A model generated the notes under the pieces. The model was not told the origin of the DNA. It did no database searches and saw only the letters and a program-made list of their open reading frames with translations. From Phymatolithon calcareum (Eukaryota > Rhodophyta > Florideophyceae > Hapalidiales), in assembly GCA_977006965.1 (NCBI GenBank), contig OZ345364.1:1-64000 (forward strand): DNA of 64,000 bases. The letters are read 5' to 3'. Each line of letters opens with the position of its first letter. Positions within the stretch are counted from its first letter, which is position 1. The translations under genes and the position numbers were made by a program. Shown one piece after another: positions 47,362-58,009 of this stretch.

Positions 47362-48756
47362 CCTTGGGCATCTGAAAAGGTTGGCAGAGAAGATTGTCGG
47401 GAGTGTGGATGGAGCTGTCATCACCGTTCCGGCCTACTTTAATGACGCACATCGCCTCCTGACGAAAGAGACAGCCGTTGTCGCCGGAATTCGAGTACTG
47501 TCCATCATCAACGAGCCGACTGCGGCGGCGTTGGCGTGCGTCCTCCAGATGAATTCAATAGAGAAACCCGTCGTCCTCGTCTTTGACATCGGCGGGGGGA
47601 CGTTCGATGTCACGCTCATGGAGTTGACGCACGGAAATACCGTTACTGTTCTTGCGACTGGCGGTGAATCGCACCTCGGTGGCGAAGACTTTGACGCTCG
47701 CTTGGTCCAGTACTTCGCCAAGGCATTCAACGAACAGGAAGATACGCGCGAAAGTTTCCGAAGAAAAGCACATTCTCTCCGAGTTCAATTCAACGATCTT
47801 GGCTGTCGACTCTCTGTTTGAAGGGAATGACTTCGGCATGACGGTCTCGAGGGAGACCTTTGAAGATCTTTGCGCTGACCTTTTCGAGATGATGATTGTC
47901 GAGATACGCAATGTTCTGGAGCATGGCAGTAAGCACTCGAGGGACGTGGACTCTGTGGCACTGGTTTTTGTCTCTTCGCGAATTACGAAAGTGCAGGAAA
48001 TGTTCTCCACGGAATTTGGTTCTGCAAAAGTCGTGCGGAACATAAATCCGGATGAGACCGTGGCCATCGGTGCGGCCGTTTTTGCCGCCAGCCTCGATGA
48101 TCCTGACAATGGAGCGTGTAATCTTCAAGACGAAACTCTGTTTTCTCTCGGGTTGCGAGTGTTTGATGGTTCAATTTCATTCATCATTCCGCGAAACAGC
48201 AGTGTTCCCACTCGGTCCGGGAAGCGATATGAAACATGGTTTGACGATCAGACGACAGTAACGTTTCCTGTATAAGAAGGCGAGCACATTCAGCATGAGA
48301 GGAACATCCTTTTGGCTTCCTTCTCTATTGATGGAATTCAATCTGGGCCGAGTTGAAAGGAGAAGTTTGATGTCACCTTTGAAATTGACGCCGAAGGTGT
48401 CCTGACTGTGTCTGCGGAAAACGTTTCCAGCTCTCCACCAATAAAAAATGAGTACGTGTCTCGGAGAGGCGAGGCACTATCAACCGGCGAGAGAAAATGA
48501 AGAAGAGTTCCGACACAAGGACCTCGACGATGCTGAGAATGAGAGCTTAGCTGCACGTCATGAGCTGGAGAAGCTCTGCCGTTCGGTTCTCAAGGAAGGA
48601 GAGAGTTCAGGAGAAAGCAATGCTTGCAAAGAAATTTACAATTTGCTTTAGTGGGTTCTTACTTACCTCGATAAATCGAAGGAGAAGAAGCACTCCGTTG
48701 AAGAGCTGTTCTCTTCTTCTTCTGACGCGCCACAGAAGAAGGCAAAGACAAGCTAA
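47362..48756 (+). pseudogene. HSP70 pseudogene, 5' truncated paralog of the 28.6 kb copy
   Basis: Homology to the first HSP70 begins abruptly at CTTGGGCATCTGAAAAGG, about residue 123 of that protein, and is very close at DNA level thereafter. It keeps IINEPTAAALA and DIGGGTFDVTLM, frameshifts near 47745, then continues (SKHSRDVDSVALVFVSSRITK, where GGSSRIPK is degraded). Unlike the first copy it runs through the linker (LFSLGLRVFDG) into the substrate-binding part: EGEHIQHERNILLASF and FDVTFEIDAEGVLTVSAENV, with stops at about 48273 and 48350. A last open piece ends DAPQKKAKTS at TAA 48754. It shows what the first copy lost. Confidence 0.85.
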
Positions 48757-48877
48757 AGTGTCATTCTGCGAGTCCGCAATTCTTTGCAATTCGTCATTAC
48801 TGCATATCTTTCTTCTCCGACAGAAACTAGTCGTGGAATATTCAAGTTAATAGGACGATAGATGGTACAAAGGAAAA

Positions 48878-49045
48878 GAACTGTTAAATGTACGCCCAGA
48901 CTCGGAGACTCTGAGTCTCAAAGCCTTCCAGTCGTACCGCGCGCCGTAACAGAACCGTTTTGTCGCCGACGCGCGCCAAAGCGACCAGGAAGTGTACCGC
49001 ATGCGTTTGGTACCCAACTCCAGCCTTGGACTCGACTGTAAGAGA
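48878..49045 (-). repeat. Dispersed repeat, reverse copy of an inverted pair
   Basis: Reverse complement of the unit at 41295-41475, diverged but collinear. The two copies face each other across 7.4 kb that contains the LINE fragment, the zinc-binding gene and the HSP70 pseudogene. A TATATACCCC stretch follows on the right. Confidence 0.78.
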
Positions 49046-49626
49046 CTCGCGCGGTCCAGCCTTCTATATACCCCAAATCTAATTTTATGAAAATATTACT
49101 TTCTTCTTGCTGAATACAGTTGAAGCTAATTCCTCGCATCTCGCCATCTCGTCGATACTGCAATTTTTGAAGAGCTAGATTATTTTAGGAAACCTCGATG
49201 ATGATTCTCTCGATGCAACGGCATTTGTTTTTTGGAGTGCTCGGGTACAGAGAGCAGCTGTGAGGAAAAAGCCTCTTACTTAAACTCACATGCTAATCTT
49301 GATTTGCTCCGTTTTGTCAAAAGTGTCAGTGCTCGAACATGGTCTGTTGTACTTCACATTTTGGGAAAGCTTTTTAATAAAGAAAAATTTGAGATTTTAA
49401 TTCTTCCAGAGTGAGGGAATGGTGATCGCAGCTAGGAGAAAGTGGGTATATACCAATGCTTGGTCGAGGAACTTATCCTCGCCTTCTTCCTTGCGTGGTA
49501 CCTCTTCGAGTTTTCACGCCCACGTTTCCTCCTCGTTTTTAACCAGACTAAGGCCTGCTCGTCTCCTTCTTAGGCAAGCTGCATTCGTCGCTTGTATGTC
49601 ATCTTGTTATTCTTTGCCTGAGATTC
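49046..49626. other. Gene-free stretch
   Basis: Nothing recognised apart from short frames. Confidence 0.4.
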
Positions 49627-50219
49627 TCAACGACTCAGTTTTGGGAGAATTGGTTTAGTCTTCTTCGCACTTGTCTTCTTCTTCGACGTACACTCGCCAT
49701 TATCGGCCAGCAACCGGCAATATCTCTTGATAGTGTCAACAGCGGTCTTGAGACTCTCGAGCGCGAACAACTGGTTTTCCGGAGTCACAATGTAATCGAA
49801 ACTGTTCTTCCAAATGCAGGAATGGGCAGCCCAATTGAAATTCCATTTGACTCGTGGGATCATGTCCTTGACTAAATGTACTGCACCATACATGTTAATA
49901 TCATCTGTTCTCTCCAGAGGAGCCACTATTGCTCCAACGTCTCCATCAGAATTCGACCTGATTTAGCAATCGCAATTCTGCACGAGTAGTTCAGAACGTC
50001 CGCCCACGAACAGCTTTCAATATACAGGAGACTAGATTTGATTTCCTTGGCAATTTGTTGCATATTCGAAAAATTCAGAAGTGGATTTTCTTTCCTAGAC
50101 CATACCTCGAATCGGTATACACCGAAAATGATTCCCATTGGAATATCTCCTCTCCGAATATTTTCCGAGAGTTCGCGTTCATTCGCAGAGCGACGTGTGA
50201 ACAGAGGAGAAGGGATCAT
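49627..50219 (-). pseudogene. Hypothetical gene with one frameshift
   Basis: From the ATG at 50217-50219, 97 codons run to a TAG at 49926. A one-base shift at that point continues as VAPLERTDDINMYGAVHLVK to the end at 49627, giving about 195 residues in total. The middle contains VLNYSCRIAIAKSGRIL and NFNWAAHSCIWKNSFDYIV, and the tail is lysine-rich (TSKKKTSAKKTKP). The two halves read as one protein. Family unknown. Confidence 0.45.
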
Positions 50220-50490
50220 TTTGACAGTTTGCTGAGTCGGTCTGTCTGCCCTTCTTTCTCATCTTGACAGAGATAGATTGTATATGTAGAGGGTTTATGC
50301 CTGATCATATAGAGTGAAGTGAATTGGAACTGGAAACAGGAAGATTCACAATTGGACAGCAAAAAGAAATCCCGTGTATAGCAAGAGTAGCACACAAGGA
50401 TTACGGAGAAAAAATATTATGAGTTAACGTACCAGTGTTAAAAATATCGAAAAACAGTCTTCTATGTCAAACTCGCGCTACAGCAAAAAA
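50220..50490. other. Spacer before decamer array
   Basis: About 270 AT-rich bases, nothing seen. Confidence 0.4.
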
Positions 50491-53400
50491 TAATTTTCAT
50501 TCATTTTCATTCATTTTCATTCATTTTCATTCATTTTCATTCATTTTCATTCATTTTCATTCATTTTCATTCATTTTCATTCATTTTCATTCATTTTCAT
50601 TCATTTTCATTCATTTTCATTCATTTTCATTCATTTTCATTCATTTTCATTCATTTTCATTCATTTTCATTCATTTTCATTCATTTTCATTCATTTTCAT
50701 TCATTTTCATTCATTTTCATTCATTTTCATTCATTTTCATTCATTTTCATTCATTTTCATTCATTTTCATTCATTTTCATTCATTTTCATTCATTTTCAT
50801 TCATTTTCATTCATTTTCATTCATTTTCATTCATTTTCATTCATTTTCATTCATTTTCATTCATTTTCATTCATTTTCATTCATTTTCATTCATTTTCAT
50901 TCATTTTCATTCATTTTCATTCATTTTCATTCATTTTCATTCATTTTCATTCATTTTCATTCATTTTCATTCATTTTCATTCATTTTCATTCATTTTCAT
51001 TCATTTTCATTCATTTTCATTCATTTTCATTCATTTTCATTCATTTTCATTCATTTTCATTCATTTTCATTCATTTTCATTCATTTTCATTCATTTTCAT
51101 TCATTTTCATTCATTTTCATTCATTTTCATTCATTTTCATTCATTTTCATTCATTTTCATTCATTTTCATTCATTTTCATTCATTTTCATTCATTTTCAT
51201 TCATTTTCATTCATTTTCATTCATTTTCATTCATTTTCATTCATTTTCATTCATTTTCATTCATTTTCATTCATTTTCATTCATTTTCATTCATTTTCAT
51301 TCATTTTCATTCATTTTCATTCATTTTCATTCATTTTCATTCATTTTCATTCATTTTCATTCATTTTCATTCATTTTCATTCATTTTCATTCATTTTCAT
51401 TCATTTTCATTCATTTTCATTCATTTTCATTCATTTTCATTCATTTTCATTCATTTTCATTCATTTTCATTCATTTTCATTCATTTTCATTCATTTTCAT
51501 TCATTTTCATTCATTTTCATTCATTTTCATTCATTTTCATTCATTTTCATTCATTTTCATTCATTTTCATTCATTTTCATTCATTTTCATTCATTTTCAT
51601 TCATTTTCATTCATTTTCATTCATTTTCATTCATTTTCATTCATTTTCATTCATTTTCATTCATTTTCATTCATTTTCATTCATTTTCATTCATTTTCAT
51701 TCATTTTCATTCATTTTCATTCATTTTCATTCATTTTCATTCATTTTCATTCATTTTCATTCATTTTCATTCATTTTCATTCATTTTCATTCATTTTCAT
51801 TCATTTTCATTCATTTTCATTCATTTTCATTCATTTTCATTCATTTTCATTCATTTTCATTCATTTTCATTCATTTTCATTCATTTTCATTCATTTTCAT
51901 TCATTTTCATTCATTTTCATTCATTTTCATTCATTTTCATTCATTTTCATTCATTTTCATTCATTTTCATTCATTTTCATTCATTTTCATTCATTTTCAT
52001 TCATTTTCATTCATTTTCATTCATTTTCATTCATTTTCATTCATTTTCATTCATTTTCATTCATTTTCATTCATTTTCATTCATTTTCATTCATTTTCAT
52101 TCATTTTCATTCATTTTCATTCATTTTCATTCATTTTCATTCATTTTCATTCATTTTCATTCATTTTCATTCATTTTCATTCATTTTCATTCATTTTCAT
52201 TCATTTTCATTCATTTTCATTCATTTTCATTCATTTTCATTCATTTTCATTCATTTTCATTCATTTTCATTCATTTTCATTCATTTTCATTCATTTTCAT
52301 TCATTTTCATTCATTTTCATTCATTTTCATTCATTTTCATTCATTTTCATTCATTTTCATTCATTTTCATTCATTTTCATTCATTTTCATTCATTTTCAT
52401 TCATTTTCATTCATTTTCATTCATTTTCATTCATTTTCATTCATTTTCATTCATTTTCATTCATTTTCATTCATTTTCATTCATTTTCATTCATTTTCAT
52501 TCATTTTCATTCATTTTCATTCATTTTCATTCATTTTCATTCATTTTCATTCATTTTCATTCATTTTCATTCATTTTCATTCATTTTCATTCATTTTCAT
52601 TCATTTTCATTCATTTTCATTCATTTTCATTCATTTTCATTCATTTTCATTCATTTTCATTCATTTTCATTCATTTTCATTCATTTTCATTCATTTTCAT
52701 TCATTTTCATTCATTTTCATTCATTTTCATTCATTTTCATTCATTTTCATTCATTTTCATTCATTTTCATTCATTTTCATTCATTTTCATTCATTTTCAT
52801 TCATTTTCATTCATTTTCATTCATTTTCATTCATTTTCATTCATTTTCATTCATTTTCATTCATTTTCATTCATTTTCATTCATTTTCATTCATTTTCAT
52901 TCATTTTCATTCATTTTCATTCATTTTCATTCATTTTCATTCATTTTCATTCATTTTCATTCATTTTCATTCATTTTCATTCATTTTCATTCATTTTCAT
53001 TCATTTTCATTCATTTTCATTCATTTTCATTCATTTTCATTCATTTTCATTCATTTTCATTCATTTTCATTCATTTTCATTCATTTTCATTCATTTTCAT
53101 TCATTTTCATTCATTTTCATTCATTTTCATTCATTTTCATTCATTTTCATTCATTTTCATTCATTTTCATTCATTTTCATTCATTTTCATTCATTTTCAT
53201 TCATTTTCATTCATTTTCATTCATTTTCATTCATTTTCATTCATTTTCATTCATTTTCATTCATTTTCATTCATTTTCATTCATTTTCATTCATTTTCAT
53301 TCATTTTCATTCATTTTCATTCATTTTCATTCATTTTCATTCATTTTCATTCATTTTCATTCATTTTCATTCATTTTCATTCATTTTCATTCATTTTCAT

Positions 53401-53690
53401 TCATTTTCATTCATTTTCATTCATTTTCATTCATTTTCATTCATTTTCATTCATTTTCATTCATTTTCATTCATTTTCATTCCTTTTCATTCATTTTCAT
53501 TCCTTTTCATTCATTTTCATTCCTTTTCATTCCTTTTCATTCCTTTTCATTCCTTTTCATTCGTTTTCATTCCTTTTCATTCCTTTTCATTCCTTTTCAT
53601 TCCTTTTCATTCCTTTTCATTCGTTTTCATTCCTTTTCATTCCTTTTCATTCCTTTTCATTCGTTTTCATTCCTTTTCATTCATTCTTTT
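50491..53690. repeat. 3.2 kb tandem array of the decamer TCATTTTCAT
   Basis: About 320 head-to-tail copies of a 10-bp unit. From 50501 to about 53480 the units are identical. The last 200 bp alternate with TCCTTTTCAT and TCGTTTTCAT, so variation is confined to the right end. One strand is strongly pyrimidine-rich. The plus strand lacks stops in one frame, which makes a 1085-codon frame of repeating HSFSFIFI; this is a by-product. Array length in an assembly may not be exact. Confidence 0.96.
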
Positions 53691-53768
53691 AATCGTTCAC
53701 AGCAAATTATTCTCTGGAGCTCTCTTTTTTTCTTTTCATAATGAGGCCTTCTATTCATTTCTGATCAC

Positions 53769-53780
53769 AATATATATAGA
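53769..53780 (+). promoter_or_regulatory. Possible TATA element
   Basis: ATATATATAG lies about 70 bases upstream of the ATG at 53848 and just right of the decamer array. Position fits a core promoter; there is no other support. Confidence 0.3.
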
Positions 53781-53847
53781 ATCCCGGGTATATCGCAGTG
53801 TTCATCAATTCGCAGAGGTCATTTCCCATCCGCGCAAAGTGCCAGCC

Positions 53848-54339
53848 ATGCCGCGCTGCTCTCAACGCCGGCGAGACCCGTGTGCTTGCCAGTTCTGCTC
53901 ATTGGCCTGCAGTCCTGGAGACGTGGTCGCAATTCCACCGTTCGGCCAACTCATGCACCCCGAGTGCTTGGGATTGTTCCTGGGCAACGGTGACCGTGGT
54001 CAATCGAATACTTGCGTCCCGTGTGGAGTGCGCATCACTAGACGCAACACCGCCATTGAGCTCTATTATGATCCCGCCGATTCCGCTGGCGAATCAGAGT
54101 ACGCTCCTGCTCCTGTCCGTACCCCGTGGAACTGCCACTGCATTCCACCCCTGCGCACACTCCGCCGCTCATCACGTCTCAGCACGGTGCCCTCTCCACC
54201 GCTTCCTCCTCGTCTCCCTGTCCTCGTAGTTCAACCGCCTCTTGCTTCCGTGACCGCAATCGTACCGCCTGCTTCCACTTCTTCCGGCGCTGAAGGGAAG
54301 GTGCCAACTATGCTCAAGTTCGAGAATACGTTTTTATGA
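53848..54339 (+). CDS. Small Cys-rich zinc-binding protein with Pro-rich tail
   Basis: 163 codons from the ATG at 53848 (an upstream GTG at 53839 is also in frame) to TGA. The N-terminal 60 residues hold Cys12, Cys14, Cys17, Cys21, His37, Cys40, Cys56 and Cys59 (CACQFCSLAC, then MHPECL and CVPCGVRI). The arrangement recalls LIM or PARP-type zinc fingers that bind two metal ions. From residue 85 the protein is rich in Pro, Ser and Arg and looks disordered. The frame is intact and GC-richer than the surroundings. Function unknown. Confidence 0.5.
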   Translation: MPRCSQRRRDPCACQFCSLACSPGDVVAIPPFGQLMHPECLGLFLGNGDRGQSNTCVPCGVRITRRNTAIELYYDPADSAGESEYAPAPVRTPWNCHCIPPLRTLRRSSRLSTVPSPPLPPRLPVLVVQPPLASVTAIVPPASTSSGAEGKVPTMLKFENTFL

Positions 54340-54397
54340 ATGGAGCTCTATCCTCGACGAACTACTATATCACTAGAGTCAAATGTAGAAACACTAG

Positions 54398-54946
54398 CTA
54401 AATTACGCATTCGCCCACTCTCCTGGTCAATTGTAAGACTAGCAGCTCGGACAAAAGCAATGCGCCCATTGCACTTAAATCGCAGTATTCCTTCTCGCAT
54501 CTTTCTTTTGCCGCGGTAAGCTCCTCCGCCGAAACCTTCCTCAACACTTGCTGTCCAATGAGGGGGGAGAGCTTATAAACCAAGTCGTATCCGGGGGCCG
54601 ATTCGCGCGAAGCAGAGTCAAAAAAGGCATCCATATCAATGTTTTTAACAAAAGAAGATCTCACAATTGGTTGGATATAGTCCAAAACAGTTAAAAAAAT
54701 AAAAGAGAAAGATACTTACAAATGATTGTCCAAAACGCTGCTTTTAAAAGCATTATTTCACGTGGAGGCTGAAGAGAGCAGATCAAGGCCTGTTTCAATA
54801 ATTTTTTCCACCTTGGTCGCTAGAGAAGCGATTGTGGCTTTATCTTTTGCCAAGGAAATTTTTTGCCGTTCAGACTCAGACTCAATGATTTTCCAGTCAT
54901 CATGCTCAGACACAATTTCATCGCTTGGCGGAAATAACTAGACACG
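54398..54946 (-). pseudogene. Decayed gene of unknown family, two coding blocks
   Basis: Block one (54946-54720) reads LFPPSDEIVSEHDDWKIIES, then KATIASLATKVEKIIETGLD, with one TGA near 54770. Block two (about 54670-54398) reads KNIDMDAFFDSASRESAPGY, then AAKERCEKEYCDLSAMGALL. Between them GTAAGTATC and a T-rich run with TTTTAACTG suggest an intron, and TCTAG directly precedes block one like a 3' splice site. It lies downstream of the tyrosine recombinase on the same strand and could be part of that element. Unidentified. Confidence 0.4.
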
Positions 54947-54977
54947 GAATAGAGGAGGTTCAAATTTTATAGTGAAT

Positions 54978-55040
54978 GGATGTGCTGAGGGATACATGTC
55001 ACCATGATGGTGATGGTGGCATGTATCTCTCAGCACATCC
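54978..55040. other. 63-bp near-perfect hairpin
   Basis: GGATGTGCTGAGGGATACATG faces its reverse complement ending CTCAGCACATCC, with two mismatches in a stem of about 28 bp and a short loop rich in GATGGT. It sits 34 bp left of the MITE. It may be a tiny foldback element, a terminator-like structure or a small-RNA precursor. Confidence 0.75.
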
Positions 55041-55073
55041 TTACAATTTTTATTTAAAATTAGATTTATTAAA

Positions 55074-55559
55074 TGAGTCGGCGCAGAAGTAAAAGTGAAA
55101 TTTGGCTATTTCTGGAAGTCGTAGAAAATCCAGATTGAAGATTTGAGCGCCTGATTACTTGTACCCAGGTTTGTTCTACCAGTATGAGAATATAGTAGTG
55201 GGATGTTAATAGTGCTACATGTACAAATCAACAGTTTTCCGAGCTCTAGCTGACATGAAAAGGGCTTTCATTAAACGTTTCTGCAACGTTCTGTAGAAGA
55301 AAAATACGTATATTTAAGATGAAAGGGGTTCGAAAGGAATTGTAAAGATTATACACAGGGGTCAAGCAGAGCAGGAGTACAACTTCAGAAAACGACGTCT
55401 CTTCTAACAAGGAGAGAAAAGCTCGTATTTCAGCTCATGGTTCCTCCATGAAGTATTACTGTACCTCAAATAAAGCCTGAGAGCCGTAATGTTTTATGCC
55501 CAATTAAAAACATATTCAAAAAATATAAAAGCACCATGTTTTACTTCTGCGCCGACTCA
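55074..55559. mobile_element. 486-bp MITE with 21-bp perfect inverted ends
   Basis: The left end is T followed by GAGTCGGCGCAGAAGTAAAA (55074-55094). The exact reverse complement is at 55539-55559. AAAT occurs on both sides if the terminal T/A pair is counted as flank, which suggests a 4-bp target duplication. No transposase is encoded, so the element is non-autonomous. The perfect ends suggest recent activity. It lies inside the presumed intron or gap of a decayed minus-strand gene. Confidence 0.8.
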
Positions 55560-55747
55560 AATAGTCTCAGTAAGATTCTTGAGAATGTAAGGGTAAAACG
55601 TTTCAGCTAAAAATTTGATTTTGTGGTTGTACGTGTTATGGACGGTAAGAAAAAGAAGCGCAAACTTTAGTTCAAACAAGTGGCTCCGTGGCGACGCTTC
55701 GTACCTATGCAAAAGATAGAAAATGAAGAGTGTAAAGTATGGAGAAC

Positions 55748-56711
55748 TTAAACAAAAGATCTATTCCTCCAATTTAGTCTAATCCTCCTCCCGTCTCCTT
55801 GTTTTGCCACTTCGCGAGCGCAGGCTGAAAACGAAGCACGACTACTTGAGACATAGGTTGTAGATAGCTGCTCAACTGAGGTATTCATTACCTTCGCCAG
55901 GTATTCTAGGAACTGCTCCTCCGTCTTATACGTCATCGGATTATCATCTCTATACTTCTGCAACATCATCGTGGCGTAGCTCGCAGGGTCATTGTACTCA
56001 CGTCCGAGCGCTCGGGATCAATTTTTCCAATAAAAAGATTCAGAGTTCTGGTTACGTGACCGCTGTCAAGGGAGTACCCCGTTGCAGTGTGAAGAAGCTG
56101 TGACTTGAGCAGTATTCTCGACTCGTAGATTCCGGCTTTCAGCAGAACTATGCCTCTGAATTATCGGACGTGAATGAGCAGGTAGAACTTTGAATGCAAG
56201 TGGTTTCCTTCAGCTATCGCTCTCAAGTAGGTGTCGGAAAAACAACGTACGGGATGTCGAAGTTTCTCGTCGTCTTCTCCTTGATTGTGGACACCTCAAA
56301 GTATTCATTTTCCGCGGCTTCTTCTTCCAGACACTTCAAGCCGGCTTACGAAGGGAGCTTCAGATTAGCGTAAACCTGAGGTCGTTGACCTGTTACGTTC
56401 ATTTTTAGAAGGCACATAAAGTTGATACAACACTTGTTAAGAAGAGAGCATAATTGCTTTTCACACAAGATCTGCGGCTGGCTTGAATCTCCTCTCGTTA
56501 ATGATTCGAAATCAGAAACGTACTTCTTAATACTCGGAGCGCATTTTTTCCATATTGCAGTCGCTCTGTTTGAGAAATGGGTAAAATCAGCCTCTGTGAA
56601 AAGACGACCGTCCTCAATCCTTAACGAAATATCTTCCTTCTCCTTCATCCGCTGTGCTACGCTTTTCCTCATCACTCCAGGATCGCTCGGAAAGAGATTT
56701 GGGTACTTGAA
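55748..56711 (-). pseudogene. Tyrosine recombinase, Crypton-like, broken
   Basis: Reading from 56711 leftward gives FKYPNLFPSDPGVMRKSVAQ and a helical region. Then comes LLKMNVTGQRPQVYANLKLP, matching the first catalytic Arg box. After a TAA and TGA there is EVSTIKEKTTRNFDIPYVVF, like the Lys/beta-hairpin region. A frame change leads to IVLLKAGIYESRILLKSQLL and DVSTMTLR, and a one-base shift near 55988 joins this to SYATMMLQKYRDD, together the LR-x-SYAT second Arg box. VMNTSVEQLSTTY supplies the nucleophile Tyr. These recombinases cut and join DNA through a 3'-phosphotyrosine bond, and Crypton transposons encode them in fungi, oomycetes and algae. CTAATACAG before the start looks like a 3' splice site. 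No element ends were found. Confidence 0.65.
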
Positions 56712-56765
56712 GCTGTATTAGTTAAACTAATTGATGTCAATTCTTTTCTCATCGGTTTAATATCT

Positions 56766-56914
56766 ATGAATAAGGATATAACCAAGAGCGAAGGTGGAAA
56801 TAGTGAAGAATAACAAGTCGATAAATACGCACCTCAGCCAATTGACTTGGAGCGTATTGACAAAGAGGTTGGACTCCGCTGGAAAACTGCGCCTTCTGTG
56901 TCACTCATGTGAGT
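56766..56914 (+). other. Exon-like open segment followed by a GTGAGT donor
   Basis: From ATG 56766 the frame reads MNKDITKSEGGNSEE, a TAA, then QVDKYAPQPIDLERIDKEVG and LRWKTAPSVSLM, and meets GTGAGTATTC at 56909. The second part has protein-like composition. It may be a first exon of a lost gene on the plus strand. Weak evidence. Confidence 0.25.
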
Positions 56915-58009
56915 ATTCCTTAAATAAAATACCTTGTCATTCAGCAAGGTTAGATTAACTGGCCATAGCTTTATTAAATCTCGTCCTCTAGATGAATAAA
57001 TAGGACAGTGATTTACTTAGTTCTCTTAGAATTCTGGTGTGTTTTAAGTGTTCAATACTAGAGCGCACTTCACCTGTAAAGATCTATTCTACATATACAG
57101 CGATGGTTCCTCATGTTTATATACTCTGAATATATTGACAGACTATGTGAACGAAATGTCCATATAGACTGGAAGTCCATGTACTTCTTCGATACGGTCT
57201 CCCGAAGTTTATTACAGCAAATGTTTTAGTCAACATGGGCACGAATTGGCGACTCTCTCATGGGATAGTCTCTGGTTCATGGTCATGTGCCCCTCTCGAT
57301 TACTTGGTCATTTAGAACAAATATTGACGCAGCCAAAGGTAAAACGCTGAGGCCTGAAAGATGTAGAGAAGTTCCTCTGAAAGCAAAGAAAGAAAGATGC
57401 AGTATCCTGTAGTGCAAAATGCCACGTATGCAAATACACGAGCGTTACAAGTGTCACTGCAAAGATTCTATTAGTCGAATTCTTATTGGTCTAAATTAGA
57501 TTCCAATAATCTTCAATATGGGAATAGGCAGTGGATTCTAAATCGGGTTTTTTATATACAAAAAATAGGTTTACTATATAATGGAAGATGCAACTATTGT
57601 CTATATAAGACGAACCGACGTCGCACTTTGCTAGAGAAGGCGGGACTAAGCTGAGCATACCACTCCGACTAAGGTCAAAAGATTGTCTAAAGGACATTAA
57701 GTCTAGTACCTCTTGACCCAGAAACAAATATAAAATGATTGACGTGAGTGGATATCTGGAGGCTGTTTGCGAAGGAGTTGCATTAGGTGCTGCACAACTT
57801 ATTTCGGCTTCGGTTCCGGAATAGGTAGTACCATGGTTGGAAGAGTGAAATTTGTTGAGGTGTTCACGAGTGGGTCTGGTCGTGTGCTTTGGATAATTGT
57901 ATAACTTCACTTTTTATATTGACTCTCTATCTGTCTTTTCAGAAACGGCACTCTAGACACCCATACCGTTATACTTGAACGGTGCAATGAATTCAACCAT
58001 CCATGTGTG
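56915..58009. other. Gene-free stretch before the Copia element
   Basis: About 1.1 kb, AT-rich. A 139-codon minus-strand frame at 57910-57491 has no motif. Nothing else seen. Confidence 0.4.

Noticed and set aside
50435-53692. 1085-codon frame of repeating HSFSFIFI
   Set aside because: Direct product of the decamer array; no start context and no non-repeat coding portion.
57491-57910. 139-codon minus-strand frame left of the Copia element
   Set aside because: No domain or motif and no link to the element's coding strand.
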